This document shows, piece after piece, positions 50,227-61,133 of a stretch of 64,000 bases of DNA (positions are counted from its first letter, which is position 1; each line of letters starts with the position of its first letter). Location of the stretch: positions 682,001 to 746,000 of the forward strand of contig JADJTQ010000001.1 in assembly GCA_016711125.1 (NCBI GenBank), given 5' to 3'. The notes under the pieces are model-generated. The model saw only the letters and a list, made by a program, of their open reading frames with translations. It did not search any database and was not told the origin of the DNA. Source of the DNA: Saprospiraceae bacterium. GTDB taxonomy: Bacteria; Bacteroidota; Bacteroidia; Chitinophagales; Saprospiraceae. The translations under genes were made by a program, and so were the position numbers.

Positions 50227-51018
50227 ATGACTGTTAAGACCCTCTTTAGATCGTTTCGAAGTAGAATATTGTTTAAAATGAGCTCGGACAACCATCCGCT
50301 TTTTCTAGGATTTTATAATTTATTGTACAGGCCCAAAAAAGATAGTTTAGCTTATTTTCTGGACAAACTTAGCCGCGAAAGTGATACCTTTTTTGTGGTT
50401 CAGATCGGTGCGAACGACGGTATTACGCATGACCCGATTCATAAGTTTATCAAACGAGATCGTTGGCACGGAGTTTTATTGGAGCCCCAGAAACTCGTCT
50501 TTCAAAATTTCCTTTTTCCACTCTACCAAAAGCAAACTGGTATTCATACTATTAATGCCGCATTGGGTAAAAACGATGGTGAGGCTACTTTGTATGGTAT
50601 TGCATTTAGCAACGCACGTTGGGCGACCGGGCTGGCAAGTTTTGACAGGTCCGTAATCGAAAAATCCTTTGCAAGCGGTCATGTGGCCCGGCAGGCCAAA
50701 AAACAAGGCATTGATATTCCTATTGATGAGACTAAATGGATCTGCGAAGAAAAAGTACGGGTAGTTTCAGTGAAAACTTTGATTGAAACCTATCAGATCA
50801 AAAAGATCGACCTCCTGCAGATAGATACCGAGGGCTTTGACTTTGAGATCATCAAAATGTTTGATTTTACCAGCATCAGACCTTCCAGCATTTCATACGA
50901 ACATATGCACTTTAGCGAACAACAGAAATCGGAATGTGAAAAATACTTATTTTCTTTCGGATATCAATTTATCTCATTGGGAGGCAACACACTTGCGATA
51001 AGCAGTAAAGTATATTAA
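50227..51018 (+). CDS. FkbM-family methyltransferase
   Basis: The 263-residue protein has the SAM-binding motif FFVVQIGANDGITHDPI, the family segment YGIAFSNARWATGLASF, and the C-terminal KKIDLLQIDTEGFDFEII, all typical of FkbM O-methyltransferases. Such enzymes methylate sugars or lipids, often in surface glycan synthesis. There is no signal peptide. It is a single gene, convergent with the tamL gene (82 bp between stops). Confidence 0.92.
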   Translation: MTVKTLFRSFRSRILFKMSSDNHPLFLGFYNLLYRPKKDSLAYFLDKLSRESDTFFVVQIGANDGITHDPIHKFIKRDRWHGVLLEPQKLVFQNFLFPLYQKQTGIHTINAALGKNDGEATLYGIAFSNARWATGLASFDRSVIEKSFASGHVARQAKKQGIDIPIDETKWICEEKVRVVSVKTLIETYQIKKIDLLQIDTEGFDFEIIKMFDFTSIRPSSISYEHMHFSEQQKSECEKYLFSFGYQFISLGGNTLAISSKVY

Positions 51019-51100
51019 CTCAAAATTCTTGGCTGGGTACGCAAGCTGATAGGAATTTGTAGTTGGTCGCATGGTTCCCTCTAAGGATCAAGGGGGTCTA

Positions 51101-53443
51101 TCAGAAAGGATAACCTAATGCAATATTATAGATCATATTATTTCTGATCCATCCCTTGTTGCCGATTTGATTAAATGACCATCGGTTTGCAGCGTCTAAG
51201 AATGGCTTCTTCAAAGGTAGACCAAGATCGAGTCGTAAGACAAAATATTGGATATCCACCCGAACGCCCAATCCTCCTGCAACCGCTAGTTCGGATAAGA
51301 AGCGATCTGCAGCAAATATGGTTCGGGTGTCGCTTTCCAGATTGACGCCATTGATTTTCCAAACATTTCCAATGTCGGCAAAAATTGCTCCTTTTAGGTA
51401 TAGGTCGCGTAATAGATCAAACCGGTATTCAATATTCCACTCAACTTTTAAATCGCCAGTCTGATCAAAAGAAGGTTGGGCAATCGTAGAACTGCTCACT
51501 GGTTTACTACCCAGCAGACTTCGAATCGGAAAACCTCGCATGCTGTTAGCACCACCTACAAAATATTGCTTCGTAAATGGAAGCGAAACCGAGTTTAAGT
51601 AAGCGAGGCCAATACCACCAGAAATCTTGGTAACTAAATTCCCTTTTTTGCCAAGCCAATTATATCGGTAGTCAAAATCAACTTTCGTGAATTGTGAAAA
51701 TTCTCGTTTAAATAGTGTGAAAGGTTGGTTAGTTTTTTTGTAGAGTAGATCTGAAACCAGATAAGTGGTATTTCCGGAGGCCTCAAGTTGGCCGAGAAAA
51801 AAGAAGTAGTTTTTTGGTCGATTAATTTCTTGGTTGGTTAAAGTATAAGTATAGGTTGATCCCACGATAAATAAGTTGGAGAAACTTCTGTCTAAAAGTG
51901 GGTTTTCGGTCAGGAATCGATCGAAGGCCTCTGATTTTTTAGTGATCCTGACGACATTAAAGGATAATAAATTGATCTGGTGTCGTTTCCTTCGGGTTTC
52001 ATCCCAGTCGTAGCCAAGCGAAAAACGATAATTGTAAAGCGTAAATAGATCCGGTCGTTCCTGATAATTTGTAAGGATGCCGAAACGAGTGCGGGGAGTA
52101 TGAAAGCTGGATGTATTTTTTGCCCAACCAAATGGTAGTATAAATCGGGGAAAAGAGAGATCAGCCCGAGCGGTTATTTCCCATAGGTTGTTGCTGAGGG
52201 TATCATCTGCAATTGCGATTTTGCCACCTCGTTCAAAACCGGTTGAAACGCTAAGATCCAGACGCTCTGCTCCTCCGAAAATATTGTTGTGACTATAGCT
52301 GCCCCTCAATGAAACGCCATATGCTCCTGGCCGGGTGGTAGTCTCAATAGCGGCTCCGGTTGTTTGTACCTTGCCTGGAGTCAGATAAATATACCGGTCG
52401 AGAAAACTAGTGTCATTAACTTCCCGGGCCCTAAACTTTAAGTTGACAAACTTATAAATACCCAGATCCAGCAGGTGATTGCTGGTGGCAGTTTGACGCT
52501 CCTCCGAAAAAGGATCGCCGTAATCTTGAGTAATGGATTCCTTGAGAGCGGAAGGTTTAAGGATTTGGCTGTTCTGGTAAATGATCAGATCTTGATAATA
52601 TATACTATCTCTGATTTGAATAGAGGATGCCCGGGCCAGGTCAAAATTGGGGTAAATATGCGTATAGCCGATATAATACTTTTTATAGTCAGATCTCTCC
52701 GGTTTTTTTATTTGCAGCCACACATCTGAGGCCAATTGGTCACCGGAATTAACGGCATTGGTGTCGACGAAATAAAACACTTTATCATCACTAAAATCAA
52801 AGTATCCCTGATTGCGGGCTTCTATTGCTATTCTGCTTCGTTCGCTGACCAATTTTGATAACGAATAGTAATCACCGCTTTTAAGATAAGTTTGATCTTC
52901 AATCCCTTTGATTAGCATAGAGATGTTCGAACTGTCATCCGGAAAGTTGATCTCGCGGATCTGATGCCGTCCTGCTGCATCGATTTCATAAGTGACATCG
53001 ACGAGATGTTTTTCTTGTGAAGTGTCGTACCTCACGGAAGAGTTAAAATAGCCTTGATCTAAAAGATGTTTTTTAATAGCAAGTACATTCCGATCGATTT
53101 CGGGCTGTTCGAAAAAAACTGGTTCCTGACCAAAACGCTTTCTGATAAAATTTCCGAGACCTCTTTTTTTAGCGGGATTACCAAAATTGTAGTAGACCCA
53201 AAGCCATAATTTTGAATTCGGTTTGGGCTGTGAGAGTTCTTCCAGATTATATTTTAGCTGACTTTCATTCACGATCTTTGCGTCCTGACTAAATTTGAAA
53301 CTGGTGCTGTTATAGAGTTTTTGATCAATTTCCAAATGTTTGCCAACGCCACATCCGCTGGAGACTAACACTAAAAGTATCAAGCCCCAAACTACTCGGG
53401 ATGCCGGAGTAAGAATGATCCGGGGAGTTGGTAATCTATTCAT
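51101..53443 (-). CDS. tamL: TamL: lipidated TamA/BamA-family outer-membrane barrel
   Basis: The 780-residue Omp85-superfamily protein has a lipoprotein signal (lipobox SSGC, Cys31), the mark of TamL, the Bacteroidota version of TamA. POTRA-type repeats fill the N-terminal half (AIKKHLLDQGYFNSSVRYDT, IAIEARNQGYFDF, HLLDLGIYKFVNLKF). The 16-stranded barrel follows, with the conserved loop-6 motif in YFVGGANSMRGFPIRSLLG and a final strand MIYNIALGYPF. It works with TamB to insert or transport outer-membrane components. It overlaps the end of tamB by 8 bp and is the second gene of the operon. Confidence 0.93.
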   Translation of the reverse strand: MNRLPTPRIILTPASRVVWGLILLVLVSSGCGVGKHLEIDQKLYNSTSFKFSQDAKIVNESQLKYNLEELSQPKPNSKLWLWVYYNFGNPAKKRGLGNFIRKRFGQEPVFFEQPEIDRNVLAIKKHLLDQGYFNSSVRYDTSQEKHLVDVTYEIDAAGRHQIREINFPDDSSNISMLIKGIEDQTYLKSGDYYSLSKLVSERSRIAIEARNQGYFDFSDDKVFYFVDTNAVNSGDQLASDVWLQIKKPERSDYKKYYIGYTHIYPNFDLARASSIQIRDSIYYQDLIIYQNSQILKPSALKESITQDYGDPFSEERQTATSNHLLDLGIYKFVNLKFRAREVNDTSFLDRYIYLTPGKVQTTGAAIETTTRPGAYGVSLRGSYSHNNIFGGAERLDLSVSTGFERGGKIAIADDTLSNNLWEITARADLSFPRFILPFGWAKNTSSFHTPRTRFGILTNYQERPDLFTLYNYRFSLGYDWDETRRKRHQINLLSFNVVRITKKSEAFDRFLTENPLLDRSFSNLFIVGSTYTYTLTNQEINRPKNYFFFLGQLEASGNTTYLVSDLLYKKTNQPFTLFKREFSQFTKVDFDYRYNWLGKKGNLVTKISGGIGLAYLNSVSLPFTKQYFVGGANSMRGFPIRSLLGSKPVSSSTIAQPSFDQTGDLKVEWNIEYRFDLLRDLYLKGAIFADIGNVWKINGVNLESDTRTIFAADRFLSELAVAGGLGVRVDIQYFVLRLDLGLPLKKPFLDAANRWSFNQIGNKGWIRNNMIYNIALGYPF

Positions 53444-56400
53444 CGAGCTGTAATTGATACTTCTTACTGTTGAATGATTTGGTGAAAAAAAGCGAAATAC
53501 CTGTCTCTGAATAATTTACACCCGGATTAAATAGGTTTTCTTCATTCGAAAGTGCTTGAAAAAATTTGATGTTATAATTGCCTTCAGGTGATAGCTTATA
53601 CTCAAGCACAAAGTCACCGGAGAACGTCGAATTTTGGTTATTAACAAGATTTACATTGTCATTGTTTTCAAACTGTACATTGCCGCCCAGTTTTATTGTA
53701 AGTCGATCGTTTAATAGTCTTTTACTCAGACCAACTTTTAGCTCGGTAATTAAGCCACTGCCTTCCTGCAGATTATTGCTGTATGAATCTACCCCAAAGT
53801 CTAAATCAACTCCTTTGATATATCTTCTGGCTAAACGGTTTAGTTCATTTGACAATAGATTGCTGACACTCGACAATATTGCTGACTGACTGGCATTCTC
53901 CAATAGTGAAGCGCTGGTAGTTTGTTCTTCTGCAATAAAACTGCTAAAGATAAGCAAGCCAAACACCTGCTTATTCATTCCTGATTCGTCTTCCCTAAGT
54001 TGAGATAATTTGCTTGACACGGCACTGGTTACACCACCTGAGCCCGACTGATCTTTGATTTCAATATCAAATTTAGCAATGGGTTGCTCGAGAATTCCAG
54101 TGAGTTTTAGTTTAACCTCGACTTCCGCTCTTTGTCGGGATCTGGATTCCTCTGCTGCATTAATGGTGCTTTGATTTTTGATTAATTCATACGTTGAAGT
54201 ACGGACTGCATATGATGCAGTTATGTCAAATTTAGATTGAAATACATCTCCTACGAAGTTAACCCGGCTGCCGGAATCTATGATAAATGTGCGTTTTAAT
54301 ACTCTTTGAAAATTGAATGCATATTGACCTTGGGTAATGATGTAATTGCCAAGTATTCTTGGTTCACCATCAGGTGATATATTAATTGCAAGATTACCAT
54401 TGCCACGACAAACCAATTTATCACCTGTGGCAGGATCGATCACAATCGTTAATTGGGCATCTGGCGTACATTCAATATTGGCAGAGATCTCAAAATTGTA
54501 ATTGTTAGTTTTAAAAAAATCTTGTAGTGAAACGGTGGCATCCGTTGAGTAGCTCTTGGGATTGGCAAAAATGATAAAATCTTCCTGTTGTATCTTGACC
54601 TGTGAAATGAGGGGTTGGAGAACAAAATCGGTACTATCCAAAGCTTTGGCATTAACTTGTAAAACCGGGTGACTCAGTTGCCCGGTAACACCAACATCAG
54701 CTGCCACATAGAGCTTACCGTAATAGAAATCTTTTGAATTGGCAGGAGTATTTAATATAAGAAAGCGGGTTGTATTAAATTTTAGATTTAAGTTAGGATC
54801 CGAGATAGATTTAAAATCTGCCACGCCATTGATCTTGGCGCTATTATTGTTTTGGTCGAGCAACGTAAAATCATTGAAAGTCATTTTGTTTTGAATAATG
54901 GTGATGTCTTCATTCTCAAAAGTATAACGTGCTTGCAAATAGTTGATTAAAGTAGATACTTTTTCAAGTTCAAAGTTGCCATCAATAACCGGTACGTTTG
55001 AAGTGCCTCCCACCTTGATGAGCCCTGAGACCTTCCCTTCACTGGCAGTGATATACTTACTTAAAAATGGATCCAGATTTTTCATTTCCAATTGATCAAT
55101 CTCGCCCTGTAGATCTATAGTGCTACTCGATCGGTTATAAGTGCCACGAATATCCAGGCCGCTAATACCCCCATCCAATCTGATCAGGATATCCAGCAGA
55201 TCTGAGGTACGCGGTTGTGATTTAATGACCAGGTTACCTATCCGTTCTCTGCCCAAAGTCAGGTCATTCAGGGTGAGGTCAGCTAAATAGTTTAGTTTGT
55301 TTGCCGAATTACCTAAAGTGAAGTTCCCATTTACACTCCCGGCATAAAATGCATCTTCCACTTCCAGTAGCTGACTCACCTCATTTAATTGAAAGTTCTT
55401 AAAGTCGAAACTGAAGGCTGAGAGCCCATCTTGTGCAAGATATTTTCCGGTAGTTGAAATACTCAGTGACTCGCCATCTTTGACCAGATCAAGATCTGAG
55501 ATATTAAATTTACCCGCATAAGTGATTTTATGATCTGGATTAATTGCCCATTCTTTTCCATTCAAAACCATGGTATTATTCAGCATCATCTTGTACCGGT
55601 TTTGGTTGACTGTGACCAAGGCGGATAGATTTAATTTTTCTTGAATACTATCGGTAGCATCTTCCATTATCAAACCGACGTAGGCACTATCATTAGCCAT
55701 CGATATGTCCAATTGGATATAGGGAAACTCGATGTTATTTGCAATATGAACATTACTCACCGACAAGACATGGTCCAAAGCTTTTTCATCACCACTTGAA
55801 GAGAGGGTGATCGGACCAAAAGACATTCCATCGTAATCTATCTGATTGCTGTACCCGGTAATCTGGAGGTAATTGATTTTACTATCAACCCAACCACTTA
55901 ATTTTACCGTATCTAAGTTTTGTAATTTCGGTAGCGCCAAACCGATTAGATTGTCGGCATTGATAAAATTTATATCAAAAGTGAAATTTTGTGGATTGTC
56001 TGAGGTTTTGATGGTGTCTGCTTCCAGTGTAAGGATTGAATCCTGTTCAAACTGTTGGATCTGAAGAGGAAAATATTGATTAAAGTATTCATAGAAAAAA
56101 TCGCTAATTCCTGCCAACGTGAAATCACCTTCCATTTTGGCATTCAACAGTTTTGACTGGATTTGGAGACTGCGTTGATTTTGTTGACTAAAATCAGACA
56201 AAACCAAAAAGGAGTCGATGAGGTAATGATCGGTTAAATTGGAAAATCTAAGCTTTGTACCCAGAACATTACCTTTCATATTATCTGGGAAAGTACCATT
56301 GAAATCTGATTCAAGATATCCCTTTACTCCTAATCTATTAGGTGTGAAGCCCAGCGCATTAAAGTTAATGGTGTCAATATCAGCCCGAAACCTAAATCTC

Positions 56401-58436
56401 GAAGAGGAGTCACTAAGATTGACCACACCCTCAAAATTGAACGCAATGTTCGGGTCTTCGATCGACGCATGACCTGCGAATTGTTTTTTGTCAAAACGAC
56501 CATCGATTACGAGATCATGATAGTGAAAATCATTGTAGACGAGGTCCTCAACTTTTCCCAATACCGTGGCTCTCAAAACGTCACTATTCAGGCCACTACC
56601 AAATACATTGATCGCCATGGTCAAATGGCCTATACTTTCATTGGCCAGCACTTTTCCCAGATTAAACGAATCCAAGGCAAGATCACCATTGTATTGCGCA
56701 TCCTGGTATTTCTCGTCAAAGGCTATCTTTAAATCAGTGCGCATACTCCCGGCGTCAGATGATAGACGGCCATTAACAGCAAAGTCACGAATTGTTCCTT
56801 TAAAATAGCCCTGATAATAGAATTGTCCGAGACTGTCCAGGCTGGCGGGAAGATCTTTTTGGACGAAGCCTTGCAAATCATCTGATATGCTTCGCAAATC
56901 ATTCACATGTACATCAAACATGGCCGTTTGCAGATTATTGATGCCTCTGATGTCAAAGTCACCTGCAAATCGGGTAATGCTGCTTGTGTTTAGTTTAAAA
57001 TCCCTGCCTCTCAGGTTTTTGAAATTACCGGATAAATTACCGGACAACTTAAAACGATCCCAAAGCTCCAGTCCGGGAGATATAGAAATATCTTTGGTAA
57101 ATTTTTTGACAGCATCGTAAGAAGTATTGAGGTATTTGAGACTGACATCGAAAGAGGTTGACTGGGGCTCGGTAAGTTGCCGGATTTTACCGCTAAGACC
57201 GACACTCAAAAGATTTTTGGCGTTAAAAGTCAATTGATTGAAACTAAGATTGTTCAGGGTTCCTTTGAGATCTCCACTTATTTCGATTATTTCATTTGAA
57301 GACGTATTTAGATAGGGGGTTTTATTGAAGTTCGGGATCAAAAGCTTGAGATCATGGTAATCGATCTTGCTTTCAATAAAGTTGGCAACCAAATAGACGC
57401 TATCGGTAAAATATTGAATTTTGTCAAAGGAAGATACAGCCAGGTACGTTTTATTATTAATGACACTATGGTGAGTTTCAATATGGAGATTTTCCAGGTT
57501 GATATTACGTGGAGTTGCCGTTAGTTGGCCTGCAAAATGATCCAGAACAAAGCCACTATGATCTTTAAACGTAGCTTCCGTAATTTCAGCATGGAGGCTA
57601 TCTTGTGTCCACAAAAAATTGTCAACAAATACGCTCAAATTCGTTAAATCTAAATCTTGAGCATTTAGATGATTTTGTCTTGCTGTACCGTTGGTGTGTA
57701 CAATTAAGTCGTTTTCATCCAGACGAATCTGTTTGACCAGGAAGGTCCATCCGGTATTTGGAAATGTGATCTGAGATGTGGAGTCCTTAGTCTCCTGATT
57801 CGGTTCCTTATTAAGCACCAGGTAGCTATCACCGATACCAATTTGCTCAATATCTAAATGCTTTTTTGCAATATCAAATTTGTTTAGATAAATCGTAAAA
57901 ACACCAATATCCGAATTAATTTGCTGACCGGATTTAGCATCATCATAGAGCAATTGCCCGCCAAAAATTCGTACTTTTTGAATATCAAGAGACCATGGAG
58001 ATTTTGTCGATGGTTCGCTGGAAGAAAAATGATCTATGATAAATTGAAAGTTGAAATTCGCATCTTCGGGTTCTCTTTTGAAATTCGCCGTGAGATTGGA
58101 GAATGATATCTCATTAAAGAATATCTTCTTTTGGAAAAGATTAAAAAGATGAAGACTCGCGTTGATCTCTTGAGCGTAAAGTAATGTATCATGATTGATA
58201 TCTTCAAAGTAAACATCCTGGAGTGAAGCTGTGCGAAAGAATTTAAGTTTTACCTTCCTGACACTAACTGTAGTGCCAAGACTTTGCGAGAGATTGGTGG
58301 TTAATTTCTTGACGACATATGTCTGTACGGATGGAAGCTGGATTAAAAGATAAACCAATAGGTACATTACAAACAGAGACAGCATGATGCCCAGCAGTAT
58401 CTTTGTAAACTTTCTAGCCTTCATATTTGCATGCAA
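53436..58436 (-). CDS. tamB: TamB translocation and assembly module protein
   Basis: This 1666-residue inner-membrane-anchored periplasmic protein has one N-terminal helix (about 14-36, ILLGIMLSLFVMYLLVYLLI). An AsmA-like start (TNLSQSLGTTVSVRKVKLKF) leads into a very long beta-taco of repeated amphipathic strands. The C-terminal TamB (DUF490) domain spans about 1150-1640, including NYIITQGQYAFNFQRVLKR and RLARRYIKGVDLDFGVDSYS. It bridges the membranes, partners with TamL and probably conducts phospholipid or assists barrel proteins. It is longer than proteobacterial TamB (about 1260), usual for Bacteroidota. The frame is intact over 5 kb, in contrast to the damaged SusCD island. Met5 (MKARKFTKI) is an alternative start. 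Confidence 0.94.
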   Translation of the reverse strand: MHANMKARKFTKILLGIMLSLFVMYLLVYLLIQLPSVQTYVVKKLTTNLSQSLGTTVSVRKVKLKFFRTASLQDVYFEDINHDTLLYAQEINASLHLFNLFQKKIFFNEISFSNLTANFKREPEDANFNFQFIIDHFSSSEPSTKSPWSLDIQKVRIFGGQLLYDDAKSGQQINSDIGVFTIYLNKFDIAKKHLDIEQIGIGDSYLVLNKEPNQETKDSTSQITFPNTGWTFLVKQIRLDENDLIVHTNGTARQNHLNAQDLDLTNLSVFVDNFLWTQDSLHAEITEATFKDHSGFVLDHFAGQLTATPRNINLENLHIETHHSVINNKTYLAVSSFDKIQYFTDSVYLVANFIESKIDYHDLKLLIPNFNKTPYLNTSSNEIIEISGDLKGTLNNLSFNQLTFNAKNLLSVGLSGKIRQLTEPQSTSFDVSLKYLNTSYDAVKKFTKDISISPGLELWDRFKLSGNLSGNFKNLRGRDFKLNTSSITRFAGDFDIRGINNLQTAMFDVHVNDLRSISDDLQGFVQKDLPASLDSLGQFYYQGYFKGTIRDFAVNGRLSSDAGSMRTDLKIAFDEKYQDAQYNGDLALDSFNLGKVLANESIGHLTMAINVFGSGLNSDVLRATVLGKVEDLVYNDFHYHDLVIDGRFDKKQFAGHASIEDPNIAFNFEGVVNLSDSSSRFRFRADIDTINFNALGFTPNRLGVKGYLESDFNGTFPDNMKGNVLGTKLRFSNLTDHYLIDSFLVLSDFSQQNQRSLQIQSKLLNAKMEGDFTLAGISDFFYEYFNQYFPLQIQQFEQDSILTLEADTIKTSDNPQNFTFDINFINADNLIGLALPKLQNLDTVKLSGWVDSKINYLQITGYSNQIDYDGMSFGPITLSSSGDEKALDHVLSVSNVHIANNIEFPYIQLDISMANDSAYVGLIMEDATDSIQEKLNLSALVTVNQNRYKMMLNNTMVLNGKEWAINPDHKITYAGKFNISDLDLVKDGESLSISTTGKYLAQDGLSAFSFDFKNFQLNEVSQLLEVEDAFYAGSVNGNFTLGNSANKLNYLADLTLNDLTLGRERIGNLVIKSQPRTSDLLDILIRLDGGISGLDIRGTYNRSSSTIDLQGEIDQLEMKNLDPFLSKYITASEGKVSGLIKVGGTSNVPVIDGNFELEKVSTLINYLQARYTFENEDITIIQNKMTFNDFTLLDQNNNSAKINGVADFKSISDPNLNLKFNTTRFLILNTPANSKDFYYGKLYVAADVGVTGQLSHPVLQVNAKALDSTDFVLQPLISQVKIQQEDFIIFANPKSYSTDATVSLQDFFKTNNYNFEISANIECTPDAQLTIVIDPATGDKLVCRGNGNLAINISPDGEPRILGNYIITQGQYAFNFQRVLKRTFIIDSGSRVNFVGDVFQSKFDITASYAVRTSTYELIKNQSTINAAEESRSRQRAEVEVKLKLTGILEQPIAKFDIEIKDQSGSGGVTSAVSSKLSQLREDESGMNKQVFGLLIFSSFIAEEQTTSASLLENASQSAILSSVSNLLSNELNRLARRYIKGVDLDFGVDSYSNNLQEGSGLITELKVGLSKRLLNDRLTIKLGGNVQFENNDNVNLVNNQNSTFSGDFVLEYKLSPEGNYNIKFFQALSNEENLFNPGVNYSETGISLFFTKSFNSKKYQLQLDE

Positions 58437-58664
58437 TGATCGCTATAAACCAGGTTCTTACCTATAAAGTGAGACAAAAATTAGTCGTTTACTGCATGAG
58501 CACGCTATTTAGTAGTATCATCTCTGACAGATCTTTTTCCGCTTAAAAAACGCAACTTCCTCCTGACTTAGCTTATCCAATTGCCAATTAACACTAACTT
58601 AACCATCAAATGAGTGCCATGGAGCTCCATTTGTTCCGTAGTAGTAGGATACAGCCATATAACT

Positions 58665-59306
58665 ATGTTTATAGACCATTTTGTTTGGGCGACTCCTGAC
58701 CTTGGGTTGGAAATGGAACATTTTATTGATATATCCGGGGTCAAACCGGAGTATGGCGGCAGCCATCCTGGTAAGGGGACTCACAATGCGTTAGTGCGTG
58801 TGGGTCATGCATGTTATTTAGAGATCGTGGCTCCAGATCCTCTGCAGCACCAGATAGATCGACGTTGGATGATCCCTCAAGAGGTTACACACCCTCGTTT
58901 GATAAAGTGGGCCTGGACAAGCAACGATCTCGTGGGCGACTGCGAGCGTATGGACGAACTGGGTTGTCTCCTGGGGCCGGTTTCAACTGGAAAAAGATTC
59001 AGGAATGATGGTCAGTGGCTGCATTGGAAATTGACAGATCCAGACTTCAGCGATTCTTCACTGGTTCCTTTTTTGATCAGTTGGGGGCAAGATCAACATC
59101 CTGCCCTTTCGTTACCGCTCCATTGCCAATTGAGGTCGGTCAGTCTTTTACATCCTCGGCCTGAGAACCTACGGTTCCTTGAGCTCTTGTCAGATTTCCC
59201 GGTAGTCAACATCGAGCAGGGTGAAGAACTATTGTCCATTGAAATCGAAGCCCCACGTGGAATCTTACAATTATCGACTGAAGCACCCTATTGTCAAGTC
59301 TTGTAG
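58665..59306 (+). CDS. glyoxalase-like (VOC) domain protein
   Basis: About 213 residues from ATG 58665 (MFIDHFVWATPDLGLEMEHF), where the family similarity starts; ATG 58614 adds 17 unsupported residues. The pattern HFVWATPDL, SGVKPEYGGSHPGKGTHNAL, CYLEIVAPDP matches the Glyoxalase_3 type of the VOC superfamily. The first His may be a metal ligand, and a second domain half follows. The substrate is unknown. It is divergent from tamB and lies 74 bp upstream of the glycosyltransferase start. Confidence 0.85.
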   Translation: MFIDHFVWATPDLGLEMEHFIDISGVKPEYGGSHPGKGTHNALVRVGHACYLEIVAPDPLQHQIDRRWMIPQEVTHPRLIKWAWTSNDLVGDCERMDELGCLLGPVSTGKRFRNDGQWLHWKLTDPDFSDSSLVPFLISWGQDQHPALSLPLHCQLRSVSLLHPRPENLRFLELLSDFPVVNIEQGEELLSIEIEAPRGILQLSTEAPYCQVL

Positions 59307-59380
59307 GTAATATTATCTGAAGTGTGACATTTTGCACCTCAGAGCTGGTGTGCGAAAATCACTACATTTGTTTGGTGAAC

Positions 59381-60799
59381 ATGAGATCTAGAAGGCAGTT
59401 CCTCTTTGGTGCATTTGCGTTGGTATCAATACTGATCAGGCTGCCTACCTTCTTCCCCACGGTCATAGATCATGACGAGTCCACCTACATTATAATTGCC
59501 AGCCAATTGCTGGAAGGAAAGATACCATACGTCGACAATCTGGATGTCAAACCTATAGGTATTTATTTGGTGTTTGCTTTGATTTTGAAAATCAGTAATT
59601 CAATAATTGCAATCCGTTTGATTGCTGCGTTGGTTATTGCACTCTCGGCATTTTTGATTTATCGCATCCACTTTATTCTTTTTTCATATGATCGTGTAGC
59701 TATGGCAAGCGGGTTATTATATGTCGTCTGTGCGAGCCTGCATAAATGGTCATGGTCAGCCAATACCGAAATATTTTTCCAATGTTTCTCAGTTATTGCT
59801 CTATACTTATTGCTTATTGCAAGAAAACCGGTTCACCTGATGATTTTTGGATTGGTGACGGGATTGGGTTTTTTAATTAAATTTCACATTGCATTTGATA
59901 TACTCGCGTTTACCGTTTTTTATTTTTTCTGGCGGGGAAAGCGCTTCATTCCCTGGCTGAGTGATATGATGTTGTCTTTTGTCTTTTTTTTAGTTCCCAT
60001 TTTATGTTTGGTTCTCATTTATAGTAAACTTGGGTACCTCAATGAATTGCAATTTGCGATGATAGCTATACCGTCAGGTTATGCTAGTGATATTGGCATT
60101 GGTCATATTGTCCAGTTTATTGCGGAGTACTATTTGTCGTTTAGCCCGGTTGTCCTTCTCATGATGGTTGGTATGTGGCGGGCCTTTAAGAACAGATGGA
60201 TGATGCAACCCCAATGGGTCTTATTTGGGTTGTGGACAGTGACCGGGTGGTTGGGTATTGCCATTACCGGTAAGTTTTTTTTCCATTATTATTTTCAGGC
60301 ACTTCCGGCTATGTGCCTCTTTGCCCTTACTTGGTTTATGATTACAGATGATCACTACGGAGGTCGCATTCGATCATACCTTGAGAAGAGCGCAGGTTGG
60401 ATTTTTTGTTTGTTGATGGTCACTTCCTGGCTCAATCAATATTTGCAAGTAGTTCGTAAGCTTGACACTACGCGCATCATTTATGATGAGTTGAAGGAGC
60501 AGTGGAGACCCGATGATCGAATATATACTACGGGCAAAAATATTCTTTATTATTTATTGAAGACAAGCCCTCCTACCAGATACGTGCATACAAGCATTTT
60601 GTACGAGCCTTCATTAAAGCAGGCTTATCGGGTTAATTCCGATTCTGAAATGATTAATATTGTCAATCTACAAATGGATTACTATGTGGTGCCCGAAGAG
60701 ATGCATCCTATTTTGAAGGACGATATTCGAGAAAATTTCAGTTTTATCAAAAGATTCCCGGATGACCTGGATCTTTACAAGCGAATCAAGATTAAGTAA
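59381..60799 (+). CDS. GT-C fold membrane glycosyltransferase (ArnT/PMT-like)
   Basis: About 472 residues from ATG 59381 (MRSRRQFLFGAFALVSILIR); an upstream ATG at 59324 adds 19 residues of no family character. It has about ten membrane helices. The catalytic acidic motif in the first periplasmic loop reads VIDHDESTYIIIASQLLEGK, then YVDNLDVKPIGIYLVFALI, as in GT39/ArnT-like enzymes that use polyprenyl-phosphate sugars. It probably decorates a lipid, glycan or protein in the periplasm. It could be co-transcribed with the glyoxalase-like gene. Confidence 0.85.
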   Translation: MRSRRQFLFGAFALVSILIRLPTFFPTVIDHDESTYIIIASQLLEGKIPYVDNLDVKPIGIYLVFALILKISNSIIAIRLIAALVIALSAFLIYRIHFILFSYDRVAMASGLLYVVCASLHKWSWSANTEIFFQCFSVIALYLLLIARKPVHLMIFGLVTGLGFLIKFHIAFDILAFTVFYFFWRGKRFIPWLSDMMLSFVFFLVPILCLVLIYSKLGYLNELQFAMIAIPSGYASDIGIGHIVQFIAEYYLSFSPVVLLMMVGMWRAFKNRWMMQPQWVLFGLWTVTGWLGIAITGKFFFHYYFQALPAMCLFALTWFMITDDHYGGRIRSYLEKSAGWIFCLLMVTSWLNQYLQVVRKLDTTRIIYDELKEQWRPDDRIYTTGKNILYYLLKTSPPTRYVHTSILYEPSLKQAYRVNSDSEMINIVNLQMDYYVVPEEMHPILKDDIRENFSFIKRFPDDLDLYKRIKIK

Positions 60800-61133
60800 T
60801 GGATTAGTTAACATTTTGGGCATCCCAGGGGGGAGTTGACACATTTAGTCTTAAAGCTCCTGGCTTGTTAAGCGGTACTATGAAGATGGTTGATCTCAAA
60901 TGATGAGAGACATTCTGAAGAAAATCACTTGTGTATTTTGATACAGCTAATTAATACCAAGGACGATTTTGTCCTGAAATAACTGGGAATCACATTCCCT
61001 AAGTGCTGGCAAAAAAAGGAGGCAGCGGTGCAGGACTTTTTGTACTTTAGGTCAGTTTGTATGGCAGGTTATGTGAGGGTAGGTACTAAAAATAGTAGTA
61101 GGATTTCCTTATTGATTTCAAATCTTAGTGCCA
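60800..61133. other. intergenic region upstream of the sigma factor gene
   Basis: 334 bp with no gene. A small stem AGGAC/GTCCT lies near 60959-60976. The sequence TTTTTGTACTTTAGG near 61035-61050 resembles a Bacteroidota -7 region (TAnnTTTG) but imperfectly. Confidence 0.4.
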
